Below, piece by piece: positions 7,954-14,681 of a DNA stretch of 17,064 nucleotides. The position numbers were made by a program, and so were the translations under genes. Position 1 is the stretch's first letter, and every line of letters starts with the position of its first letter. Source of the stretch: Alphaproteobacteria bacterium (GTDB lineage: Bacteria > Pseudomonadota > Alphaproteobacteria > UBA8366); contig JAOTYV010000074.1 in assembly GCA_029861675.1 (NCBI GenBank), forward strand, positions 1 to 17,064. Direction: 5' to 3'. The notes below the pieces were generated by a model. That model did no database searches. It was not told the DNA's origin and was given only the letters and a program-made list of their open reading frames with translations.

Positions 7954-8096
7954 ATTTGCCTGGTACGGCATGCCGTGCTATGAACCCGGTTCACCATCGG
8001 GCACGGCAGACGCCCGGGGATTGAAGGCGGCTCTCCGTCCAAGCACTGCCTCTACTCGACGATCCGAGCGCCGGACGATCGAACGGAGGATTGCAA
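7954..8096 (+). promoter_or_regulatory. Inverted-repeat-rich leader between the DMT gene and chrA
   Basis: This gap contains nested symmetry. There is a perfect 12-bp palindrome ACGGCATGCCGT (7965-7976), and an 8-bp inverted repeat TGCCGTGC (7971-7978) with GCACGGCA (8001-8008). That repeat encloses TGAACC-c-GGTTCA (7981-7993). Farther down, CTCCGT (8033-8038) is complementary to ACGGAG (8083-8088), which is the chrA Shine-Dalgarno, while CGTCC (8036-8040) could instead pair with GGACG (8073-8077). It could be the terminator of the upstream operon (there is no T-tract), a repressor operator for chrA, or a structured mRNA leader. The repeats are directly visible; their function is inferred. 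Confidence 0.4.
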
Positions 8097-9425
8097 ATGG
8101 ACCCTACTTCTGACGCCGCGAAGACCGACGCCCCCCAAATACCGACCGTTTCCTTTTCCGAGGCAATTCGTTTCTGGACCAAGCTGGGCTTCATCAGCTT
8201 CGGCGGTCCCGCCGGCCAGATCGGCATCATGCAGACGGAATTGGTCGACCGGTTGCGATGGATCGGCCAGGCCGAATTTCTTCGCGGCTTGAATTTCGCC
8301 ATGCTACTGCCCGGACCCGAGGCGCAACAGCTCGCCGCCTATCTCGGCTGGCGCATGCACGGGCTGCGCGGTGCGATATACGCCGGGCTGTCCTTCATCG
8401 TGCCGGGGATGATCCTGATCCTCGCGCTTGCCTGGGTCGCCGCCACCCATGGCGAGAATAAATATATCGCGGCGATGTTTTTCGGCATAAAGCCGATCGT
8501 CGTTGCAATCGTCTTGCACGCTCTCTGGCGCCTCGGCTCGAGAACCCTGCGCAGTCCGACAACCTTCGGTCTTGCCGCCGCCGCCTTCATCGCGCTGTAT
8601 TTTTTCGGCGTGCCGTTTCCGCTCGTCGTTCTATCGGCGGGGATATTCGGCGCGCTCTTTCCGCCGCTGATGCCGCCGCATTCGGCGCATGGGTCGCCCG
8701 CGGATGCGGATACTCCGGCCAAGCCGCAAGCACCGGCGGGTGGGTCGATGCGACGCTTCATAAAGATCACGGCAATTTTTCTGGCACTGTGGATCATTCC
8801 CGTCGCCGCAATTCTCATGGCGCTGGGCCTCAAACCCTGGGCCGGCATCGTGCAACTCTTTACCACCGCGGCCTTCGTCACTTTCGGCGGCGCCTATGCG
8901 GTGCTGCCCTACATAGCCAATGCCGCTGTCGAAACGCATGGCTGGCTGAGCCCCGCCCAGATGATCGACGGTCTGGCCCTCGCCGAATCGACGCCGGGTC
9001 CATTGATTCTGGTCACCGTCTATGTCGGTTTCTTTGCCGGACTCGTCGGCAGCGGCGTCCTGTCGCCGCTCCTGGCCGGCCTGATCGGCGGGCTGCTCAC
9101 CGCCTACGTCACCTTCCTCCCGTGCTTCTGGTTCATTCTGGCAGCCGCCCCATTCGTCGACCGCATCCAGGAACAACCGAAAGCGCACGCGGCGTTGTCG
9201 GCGATCACCGCCGCCGTGGCCGGTGTGGTTCTAAATCTGGCGGTGTTTTTCGGCGAGGCGGTTTTCGTTAAGACCGATGCGGCCGGCGGCTTCGCCGGCG
9301 TCGATCCGCTTTCGATCGCGCTGGCCCTGATCGCCCTATTGGCGCTGGTGAAGTTCAAATTCACCGTGCCGCCGCTGATCGCCGCCGGGGCGGCGTTCGG
9401 GCTCGCCTACATCTCATTCGTTTGA
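8097..9425 (+). CDS. chrA: Chromate transporter ChrA (two-domain, long-chain type)
   Basis: ChrA is an inner-membrane chromate ion transporter giving chromate resistance by efflux. The 442-aa product has the two homologous CHR halves of the long-chain type. The first starts at FWTKLGFISFGGPAGQIGIM and contains LNFAMLLPGPEAQQLAAYLGW. The second starts near FTTAAFVTFGGAYAVLPYI and contains GLALAESTPGPLILVTVYVGF. Each has the paired FGGP/FGGA and PGP signatures plus about five or six hydrophobic helices. The halves are joined by a polar Pro/Ala-rich linker (about residues 200-225). I chose ATG 8097, six nt after GGAGGA (8085-8090); a TTG at 8091 touches the Shine-Dalgarno and is unlikely. A rhodanese follows after 22 nt. 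Confidence 0.96.
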   Translation: MDPTSDAAKTDAPQIPTVSFSEAIRFWTKLGFISFGGPAGQIGIMQTELVDRLRWIGQAEFLRGLNFAMLLPGPEAQQLAAYLGWRMHGLRGAIYAGLSFIVPGMILILALAWVAATHGENKYIAAMFFGIKPIVVAIVLHALWRLGSRTLRSPTTFGLAAAAFIALYFFGVPFPLVVLSAGIFGALFPPLMPPHSAHGSPADADTPAKPQAPAGGSMRRFIKITAIFLALWIIPVAAILMALGLKPWAGIVQLFTTAAFVTFGGAYAVLPYIANAAVETHGWLSPAQMIDGLALAESTPGPLILVTVYVGFFAGLVGSGVLSPLLAGLIGGLLTAYVTFLPCFWFILAAAPFVDRIQEQPKAHAALSAITAAVAGVVLNLAVFFGEAVFVKTDAAGGFAGVDPLSIALALIALLALVKFKFTVPPLIAAGAAFGLAYISFV

Positions 9426-9447
9426 TTTTGATCGAAAGGAGAAACCC

Positions 9448-9786
9448 ATGAGCGATTCGACCGCAGGCATCACCCAAGCCGACTTCAGAAAACTATTCGA
9501 CGGCGACGACGAAATCGTGCTGCTCGATGTGCGGCGCCGCCCGGCCTACCAAGCGGACACGGTCGTGATCCCGGGTGCCACGTGGCACGATCCCGACGAC
9601 ATCGCCAACAGCGCCGGCGCGATACCCAAGACCGCGCCGGTTATCGCCTACTGCGTGCATGGCCATGAAGTAAGCCAGGGTGTTGCGGGATACCTGCAGT
9701 CGCAGGGGTACGACGCCCGGTATCTCGAGGGTGGGATCGACGCCTGGCGCGCGCCGGCCGGACCGACCGCGCCAAAACCCGACTGA
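9448..9786 (+). CDS. Single-domain rhodanese-like sulphurtransferase
   Basis: This 112-aa protein has one rhodanese domain and no signal peptide. It shows LLDVRRRPAYQ near residue 25, the CH2A-like motif of the fold. The active-site loop has the catalytic Cys69 in AYCVHGHEVSQ, and the conserved C-terminal part is YLEGGIDAWR. The active-site loop CVHGHEV differs from thiosulphate-type loops, so its natural sulphur donor or acceptor (or an arsenate/chromate-related role) is unknown. A strong AAGGAG lies about 7 nt before ATG 9448. It sits 22 nt after chrA, and small rhodaneses are recurrent chrA neighbours, so a role in chromate or sulphur stress is plausible. It is convergent with ilvE, whose end is only 11 nt away. 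Confidence 0.93.
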   Translation: MSDSTAGITQADFRKLFDGDDEIVLLDVRRRPAYQADTVVIPGATWHDPDDIANSAGAIPKTAPVIAYCVHGHEVSQGVAGYLQSQGYDARYLEGGIDAWRAPAGPTAPKPD

Positions 9787-9797
9787 CCGGCGTCGCG

Positions 9798-10712
9798 TCA
9801 GGCGGCGTTTGCCTTTGGCGCATTCATCGTCGTCGGCACCTCGCGGCGAACCTCCTCGTCGTAATCCTGAAGCAGGTTGCGCGTGATATCCCCCGGCGTG
9901 AACCGGCGATCGCCGATCTCGCTCACCGGCGTCACTTCGACGGCGGTGCCGCAGAGGAATACTTCGCTGGCTTTGTCGAGCTCATCGGGCTGGACGTGGC
10001 GTTCCACGATTTCGATGCCGCGCGCCTTGGCGAGCTGTATCACGGTGCGCCGGGTAATTCCGTCGAGGAAACAGTCGGGCAGCGGCGTGTGGATTTTACC
10101 GTCGATGACCAGGAATATGTTGGCACCCGTGGCCTCGGCGATATAGCCGCGATAGTCGAGCATCAACGCGTCGTTATACCCGTCCTTTTCCGCCGCGTGT
10201 TTTGACAGCGTGCAGATCATGTAAAGCCCGGCCGCCTTGGTCTTGCATGGGATCGTCGCCGGATCGGGCCGGCGCCATTTCGACCACATCATGCGAATGC
10301 CCTCCATCCGGGCCTCCGGCGTGAAATAGGCACCCCAATGCCATGCCGCGATCGCCAGGTGAATCTGCGCATCCTGCGCCGAGACGCCCATCATTTCGGA
10401 CCCGCGCCATGCGATCGGTCGAATATAGGCCTCGCTCAGGCCTTGCGACGCGAGGACTTCTTTACAGGCAGCGTCGATTTGCTCGACCGAATAGGGAATT
10501 TCGAAGTCCATCGTCCGGGCGCCATCGACCAGCCGCTGCGTGTGCTCGGTCAATTTGAAGATCCGGCCATTGTACGCGCGCTCGCCCTCGAACACGCAGG
10601 ACGCGTAATGCAGCCCATGGCTCAGAACATGGAGATTTGCATCACCCCACGGGACTAGCTTACCGTCATACCAGATTTGTCCCGGGCGATCATGATAGGG
10701 GGCTTCTTCCAT
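9798..10712 (-). CDS. ilvE: Branched-chain amino acid aminotransferase
   Basis: This PLP-dependent transaminase catalyses the last step of Leu, Ile and Val synthesis and the first step of their degradation. The 304-aa product is a class IV aminotransferase. IWYDGKLVPWGDANLHVLSH (13-32) leads into LHYASCVFEGERAY. The Schiff-base lysine is Lys159 in the CKTKAAGLY segment, matching the KAGGNY of E. coli IlvE. A conserved Glu193 lies in GYIAEATGANIF, followed by GITRRTVIQLA and FLCGTAVEVTPV near the phosphate-binding end. ATG 10712 is preceded by CGGAG about 10 nt upstream on the minus strand. It diverges from the MarR gene, so the 133-bp gap between them holds both promoters. Confidence 0.96.
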   Translation of the reverse strand: MEEAPYHDRPGQIWYDGKLVPWGDANLHVLSHGLHYASCVFEGERAYNGRIFKLTEHTQRLVDGARTMDFEIPYSVEQIDAACKEVLASQGLSEAYIRPIAWRGSEMMGVSAQDAQIHLAIAAWHWGAYFTPEARMEGIRMMWSKWRRPDPATIPCKTKAAGLYMICTLSKHAAEKDGYNDALMLDYRGYIAEATGANIFLVIDGKIHTPLPDCFLDGITRRTVIQLAKARGIEIVERHVQPDELDKASEVFLCGTAVEVTPVSEIGDRRFTPGDITRNLLQDYDEEVRREVPTTMNAPKANAA

Positions 10713-10762
10713 GGCGTCGAACTCCGATGACCCAAAAATTTAATCGTTCCGGCAGACTATTA

Positions 10763-10792
10763 ATCTTACCCACATCCGGCAAAATTTGTCAC
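10763..10792 (-). promoter_or_regulatory. Candidate ilvE promoter
   Basis: Read on the minus strand, GTGACA (10787-10792, five of six bases of the TTGACA consensus) is followed after 18 bp by TAAGAT (10763-10768, four of six of TATAAT). This would start transcription about 45 nt upstream of the ilvE ATG. It is a sequence match only. Confidence 0.3.
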
Positions 10793-10836
10793 ATTATGTC
10801 GAAAACCGGTTGCTGTTTGTATCATTCAGGAGCATT

Positions 10837-10857
10837 TATGTCAACATGACTGACATA
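10837..10857. promoter_or_regulatory. Inverted repeat over the marR start, candidate operator
   Basis: TATGTCA (10837-10843) and TGACATA (10851-10857) form a perfect 7-bp inverted repeat with a 7-bp spacer. An inner GTCA-aca-TGAC (10840-10850) is also symmetric. The marR ATG (10846) lies in the spacer. TATCAT at 10820-10825 (five of six of TATAAT) could be a -10 hexamer that puts the transcript start just before the repeat. MarR proteins bind such palindromes and often repress themselves, so autoregulation is the natural inference. A further TTATGTC copy lies at 10794-10800. Confidence 0.5.
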
Positions 10858-11367
10858 TCTTCCCCAGCCTCCACCGGCCGACCCGGTGTGAACCCCTTGT
10901 TTCTCCGGGATGAGGAGTTGCGCCAGGGGATCGAGTTGCTGTTTTACGCGTATCGGGATTTTACAACCGAGCCCGACGCTATTCTCGCCGAATACGGATT
11001 CGGGCGGGCGCATCACCGGGTCATCTATTTTGTCGGCCGCTACCCGGGCATGGCGGTTTCGGACCTCCTGGACATCCTGAGGATAACCAAGCAAAGCCTC
11101 AGCCGGGTGCTTAGCCAACTGGTGCGGGAGGAATTCATCGTCCAGAGCAAAGGCACGCAGGATCGCCGCCAGCGCCTGTTGAAGCTCACCGAAAAGGGGC
11201 TTGAACTCGAACGGCTGCTGACCGAAAACCAGCGCGCCCGGATCGCCCGGGCGTATCGCGACGCAGGCGCAGAGGCGGTTGAAGGGTTCCGCAAGGTGAT
11301 GCTCGGCATCATGTCTCAACCGGAAGATCGCGCCCGTTTCGAGCGGGACTGGATACCGCGCCGCTGA
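10846..11367 (+). CDS. MarR-family transcriptional regulator (PetP-like)
   Basis: This 173-aa winged-helix regulator dimerises through its N- and C-terminal helices. The DNA-binding region (about 47-119) has the recognition helix in LDILRITKQSLSRVLSQLVRE, the wing in SKGTQDRRQRLLKLTEKG, and the DxRxxR signature of MarR proteins. I chose ATG 10846 (MTDISSP); a TTG at 10786 would add 20 residues and lies within the likely promoter. CAGGAG (10827-10832) is 13 nt from this ATG but only 5 nt from an out-of-frame ATG at 10838. That ATG opens a three-codon ORF whose TGA overlaps the marR start. The order MarR then OmpR-type regulator, divergent from ilvE, resembles petP/petR of Rhodobacter capsulatus and relatives; this comparison is from memory. 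Confidence 0.92.
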   Translation: MTDISSPASTGRPGVNPLFLRDEELRQGIELLFYAYRDFTTEPDAILAEYGFGRAHHRVIYFVGRYPGMAVSDLLDILRITKQSLSRVLSQLVREEFIVQSKGTQDRRQRLLKLTEKGLELERLLTENQRARIARAYRDAGAEAVEGFRKVMLGIMSQPEDRARFERDWIPRR

Positions 11368-11430
11368 CCCGGCCGCCGGAAATCGATCACAACCTGTCGG
11401 CGACACCGATAGCGGTGGTATAGTCGCCCC

Positions 11431-12126
11431 ATGGATAACGAGCTGCCGCACATCCTCGTCGTCGATGACGACACTAGGCTGCGCGACCTTCTTCGCAAAT
11501 ATCTCATGGACAACGGGTTCCGGGTCACCGTTGCCGCCGATTCCAGCCAGGCGCGTCATCAGCTCGGGTCCCTCGAATTCGATCTGATCGTGCTCGATCG
11601 GATGATGCCGGGCGAGGACGGTCTCTCGCTCGCCCGCTTCCTTCGTGCCGGAAACGATGTTCCCATCCTCATGCTGACGGCCATGGGCGAGGTGGAAGCC
11701 CGCATTGACGGCCTGGAAGCCGGGGTCGACGACTATCTGGCCAAACCGTTCGAGCCCCGCGAGTTGCTGTTGCGCATTCGCATGGTTTTGCGCCGCACTC
11801 CGGCCGCCGACGAGATAACCGTGGTGGCGGGCGAAATCACGCTCGGTCATTGCCGGTTCCTGACCGAACGCGAATTGCTGGTAAACGACGACGGGCCGAT
11901 TCGCCTGACGACCACCGAGGCCAGCCTGCTGCGCGCATTGGCGGAGAATGCGGGCCGGGTGTTGAGCCGCTCCGATCTGGCGCGGCGCTGCAGCATCAAA
12001 GGCAGCGAGCGTACGATCGACGTGCAGGTTACACGCCTGCGGCGCAAGATCGAGCCCAACCCGAAACTGCCGCGATACCTTCAAACTGTGCGCGGCCGCG
12101 GCTACGTGTTGCGGCCGGACGAATAG
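11431..12126 (+). CDS. OmpR/PhoB-family response regulator (PetR-like)
   Basis: This two-component output regulator has 231 aa. The receiver domain (about 5-118) has the acidic pocket D12-D13-D14, the phospho-acceptor Asp56 in DLIVLDRMMPGEDG, Thr83, and Lys105 in LAKPFEP. The C-terminal winged-helix (about 130-229) has TTTEASLLRALAENAGRVLSR, the recognition helix around RTIDVQVTRLRRKIE, and the closing VRGRGYVL typical of OmpR/PhoB proteins. It starts 63 nt after the MarR gene and ends 9 nt before the kinase, so kinase and regulator are presumably partners. The spacer holds a short dyad CACCG-atag-CGGTG (11404-11417) and no strong Shine-Dalgarno. R. capsulatus PetR, needed for cytochrome bc1 expression, is the nearest relative I recall; identity at that level is inference. 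Confidence 0.95.
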   Translation: MDNELPHILVVDDDTRLRDLLRKYLMDNGFRVTVAADSSQARHQLGSLEFDLIVLDRMMPGEDGLSLARFLRAGNDVPILMLTAMGEVEARIDGLEAGVDDYLAKPFEPRELLLRIRMVLRRTPAADEITVVAGEITLGHCRFLTERELLVNDDGPIRLTTTEASLLRALAENAGRVLSRSDLARRCSIKGSERTIDVQVTRLRRKIEPNPKLPRYLQTVRGRGYVLRPDE

Positions 12127-12135
12127 AGCCGCGCG

Positions 12136-13458
12136 ATGCACCCGTTCGACCTCTTCAAACGCATTTTGCCCAAGACGCTGTTCGGGCGCGCCTTGATGAT
12201 CTTGGTGACGCCGCTGATTCTGCTGCAACTGGTCGCGACGCACATCTTTATCGACCGGCATTGGGAAACGATAACCCGGCGGCTTACCGGCGCGATTGCC
12301 GGCGAGATCGCCGTCATCATCAACGAGTCGCTGCACGACCAAGCGCCGGAAACCCGCGCCCGCCTGTTCCGAGAAGCCCAACATAAACTGCAACTGCGGA
12401 TGGCCTTTACGAAGGGCGCCGTTCTGCCCGACGAAAAGCAGGAATACAGTGGCATTCTCGACCGTTTTCTCGCCAGAGATCTGAAGCAGCGCATTCAACG
12501 TCCCTTCGTGATCGATACCACGGTCTTTAAGGAAAAGGTCATCATCGACGTACAGCTGCCCGATGGCGTGCTCACGATTATCGCGCCCGGCGAGCGGCTG
12601 TTCAGCTCGACGACCTATATCCTGCTGTTCTGGATGGTTGGGACGTCGCTGATCCTGATTGCCGTTGCGGTGGTTTTTTTGCGCAACCAGATTCGGCCAA
12701 TTCGCCGGCTCGCCGCGGCCGCGGACCGTTTCGGCAAGGGCCGCGGCCTGGATCAGGAATTCCACATTTCGGGCGCCCGGGAAGTGCGTCAAGCGGGCTC
12801 GGCCTTCAACCTCATGCGGGCGCGGATCAGCCGGCAAATCCGGCAACGCACCGATATGCTATCCGGCGTCAGCCACGACCTGCGCACGCCGCTTACGCGC
12901 ATGAAGCTGCAATTGGCGATGCTCGGCGACGACGAGGCGATCAGTGAGCTCAACGCCGATGTGGTCGAAATGGAAACGATGATCGAAGGCTATCTGACAT
13001 TTGCGCGGGGCGAAGGCGACGAACCGGCGGTCGAATCCGACCTGTCCGAGCTGGTCGAATCCGCGGTTGCCGGCTGGCGGCGCAATGGTTCGGAGATCGA
13101 CTGCCACGTCGAGGGAATGCTTAAGCTACCGGTTCAAAAGGACGGCCTGCGACGCTGTATCGACAACCTCATTTCCAACGCCAATCGCTACGGCAATCAT
13201 ATCTGGGTTCGCGCGGGCATCCGTGACGAGGCGATCGAGCTTACCGTCGATGACGACGGTCCGGGCATTCCGGAGGACAATCGCCAGGACGTCTTCCGGC
13301 CGTTTCATCGGCTGGACGAATCACGCAACCCGGAAACCGGCGGCACCGGTCTCGGCCTGGCCATCGCACGCGATATTGCGCGCAGCCATGGCGGCGATAT
13401 CAGCCTTGAAGACTCCCCGCATGGCGGTCTGCGCGCTCGCGTGCGGCTGCCGATTTAG
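12136..13458 (+). CDS. Membrane sensor histidine kinase (EnvZ-like)
   Basis: This 440-aa inner-membrane sensor kinase has TM1 at about 16-38, a periplasmic region of about 120 residues (40-158) with no recognised domain, and TM2 at about 160-182. A HAMP domain starting at NQIRPIRRLAAAADRFGKG (184-235) follows. The dimerisation/phospho-acceptor helix carries His247 in GVSHDLRTPLTR. The ATP-binding domain has N-box DNLISNANRYG (343-353), G1 DDGPGIP (373-379), F-box VFRPFHRLD and G2 GGTGLGLAI (402-410). The order and spacing are those of EnvZ-type kinases. It starts 9 nt after the response regulator, which is its presumed partner. The stimulus is unknown. Confidence 0.95.
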   Translation: MHPFDLFKRILPKTLFGRALMILVTPLILLQLVATHIFIDRHWETITRRLTGAIAGEIAVIINESLHDQAPETRARLFREAQHKLQLRMAFTKGAVLPDEKQEYSGILDRFLARDLKQRIQRPFVIDTTVFKEKVIIDVQLPDGVLTIIAPGERLFSSTTYILLFWMVGTSLILIAVAVVFLRNQIRPIRRLAAAADRFGKGRGLDQEFHISGAREVRQAGSAFNLMRARISRQIRQRTDMLSGVSHDLRTPLTRMKLQLAMLGDDEAISELNADVVEMETMIEGYLTFARGEGDEPAVESDLSELVESAVAGWRRNGSEIDCHVEGMLKLPVQKDGLRRCIDNLISNANRYGNHIWVRAGIRDEAIELTVDDDGPGIPEDNRQDVFRPFHRLDESRNPETGGTGLGLAIARDIARSHGGDISLEDSPHGGLRARVRLPI

Positions 13459-13586
13459 CGGCGCAGCGCACGGCCGCCCGGCGCGAGACCATTTTTTGCG
13501 TACATTGACGCGAGTGAAATGATCTATCTCTTTGTTTTTGCGCAAATACGTCGTCGCTAACCGTTTCGGTTCGCTCCGGTTTTGCG
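13459..13586. terminator. Convergent intergenic region with hairpin elements
   Basis: The kinase gene and csaA end toward each other here. The region is AT-rich for the window. It contains a 5-bp hairpin AACCG-ttt-CGGTT (13559-13571) inside a longer inverted repeat GCGCAAA (13540-13546) with TTTGCGC (13581-13587). A bidirectional terminator is plausible from position, but no classic T-tract follows a long GC stem. A copy of TTTTTGCGCAAAT (13535-13547) is shared with the gap upstream of uvrC. Confidence 0.3.
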
Positions 13587-13922
13587 CTAAAACAACTTTC
13601 CCCCGTTCGGGACTGCCCGGTCCGGCCGCAGCAAGACGACATCGCCATCGGCATCGGGAAATCCAAGCACCAGGATTTCCGACATGAATTTACCGATTTG
13701 CTTGGGCGGAAAATTGATCACGGCGGCCACCTGACGGCCGGGCAATGCATCGGGGTCGTAGTATTTGGTAAGCTGCGCCGAGGTTTTCCGCTCGCCGATC
13801 TCCGGTCCGAAATCGACCCATAACTTGATCGCGGGCCGCCGCGCCTCGGGAAAGATCTCCGCGCGCAACACGGTTCCCACCCGAATATCGACCTTCAGGA
13901 AATCATCGAAACTGATGGTCAT
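13587..13922 (-). CDS. csaA: CsaA-type tRNA-binding chaperone-like protein
   Basis: CsaA is a small dimeric OB-fold protein related to the C-terminal tRNA-binding domain of methionyl-tRNA synthetase, described as export-related and tRNA-binding. The 111-aa product matches the family over its whole length: FLKVDIRVGTVLRAEIFPEAR at the start, AIKLWVDFGPEIG, KTSAQLTKYY, VAAVINFPPKQIGKFMSEILVLG, and the end VVLLRPDRAVPNGGKL. I chose ATG 13922, preceded by AAAGGA 6 nt upstream; an upstream ATG at 13955 would add 11 residues and lacks this site. It is the last gene of the minus-strand group, 78 bp after the TetR/COQ9-like gene, and convergent with the kinase. Confidence 0.95.
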   Translation of the reverse strand: MTISFDDFLKVDIRVGTVLRAEIFPEARRPAIKLWVDFGPEIGERKTSAQLTKYYDPDALPGRQVAAVINFPPKQIGKFMSEILVLGFPDADGDVVLLRPDRAVPNGGKLF

Positions 13923-14000
13923 GTCGTTCCTTTCGAGACTTGATCCCGCAAACAAGCCGCGGTCGCGCGCGTTTGGCCCGCCAGCCGCACGTCAACACGG

Positions 14001-14618
14001 CTACGGCGCCTCCGTCTCCGGCGCCCGGCGACCGGCAGGCGCGGCGTCGGGGAAACGCGCGGCCCATGGCTCGACCCGCCGCAAATAGCCGTCCAGCGCC
14101 GCCATGGTGCGCGCGTGATCGGGGCTGTCATCGGTGGCCCAGACACGCAGCGTGGCCAGCCAGATCAACGCCAGTCCCTTGCCGCGCAGCAAGCCGAACG
14201 GACCGCGCGCCGGCAGTCCCGCCGCCGTCAGAATACCCGCCATCAGGCGCAGGACCTCCGGCGCTACGGCAATCAATCCGACCGGATCGCGCGGCAGGTC
14301 GCGCAGGACCGCGGCAATCGCCGCCTGATGCGGCTTGAGCAAATCGATGCGTTGCATCAGCAGTTCGAAGAGCCGGTCGCGCGGCGAATCCTCCGCGTCG
14401 AAGGGCGGTTCCAACGAAACCGCCTGCCGCTCGATCGCCCGCGCATGGGCAAGCAGGATGGCCATCTTGCACGCATACCGCCGGCGCAGTTCGGCGCCGC
14501 CTATCTCGGAACCATCGGCTATATCGCCCAAGCTGAGCCCATGCCAGCCCCGCTCGGCGGCAAGCCGCAAGGCAGTGGCGACGACGGATTCGTCCATATC
14601 TTCGGATGTGTCGGTCAT
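14001..14618 (-). CDS. TetR-like protein with COQ9-like C-terminal part
   Basis: This 205-aa all-helical protein has an N-terminal TetR helix-turn-helix (about 10-55): VVATALRLAAERGWHGLSLGDIA, then a recognition-helix position GGAELRRRYACKMAILLAHA. The C-terminal part ends LIWLATLRVWATDDSPDHARTM...LDGYLRR. This recalls the end of the COQ9 family, a TetR-fold lipid-binding protein that assists ubiquinone synthesis. Whether it binds DNA or lipid is not decided by the sequence. The recognition helix has the bulky arginine-rich stretch that could serve DNA. ATG 14618 lacks a clear Shine-Dalgarno; ATG 14597 is an alternative. It lies 63 bp after proC and 78 bp before csaA, and ubiK (ubiquinone assembly) is about 1.7 kb upstream. 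Confidence 0.8.
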   Translation of the reverse strand: MTDTSEDMDESVVATALRLAAERGWHGLSLGDIADGSEIGGAELRRRYACKMAILLAHARAIERQAVSLEPPFDAEDSPRDRLFELLMQRIDLLKPHQAAIAAVLRDLPRDPVGLIAVAPEVLRLMAGILTAAGLPARGPFGLLRGKGLALIWLATLRVWATDDSPDHARTMAALDGYLRRVEPWAARFPDAAPAGRRAPETEAP

Positions 14619-14681
14619 GCAGGGATATTAGCGGCCGAAGGCATCGGTCCGCCAGCGCCTATGGCAGCCGGGTGGCCAGGC

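Noticed and set aside
11404..11417. CACCG-atag-CGGTG dyad before the response regulator
   Set aside because: Only a 5-bp stem in a GC-rich spacer; too weak to call a terminator or operator.
10822..12846. 674-codon open frame on the minus strand opposite the MarR, response regulator and kinase genes
   Set aside because: All three sense genes are well supported by motifs; the antisense product is a low-complexity Arg/Ala/Gly/Gln-rich sequence, an artefact of codon bias.
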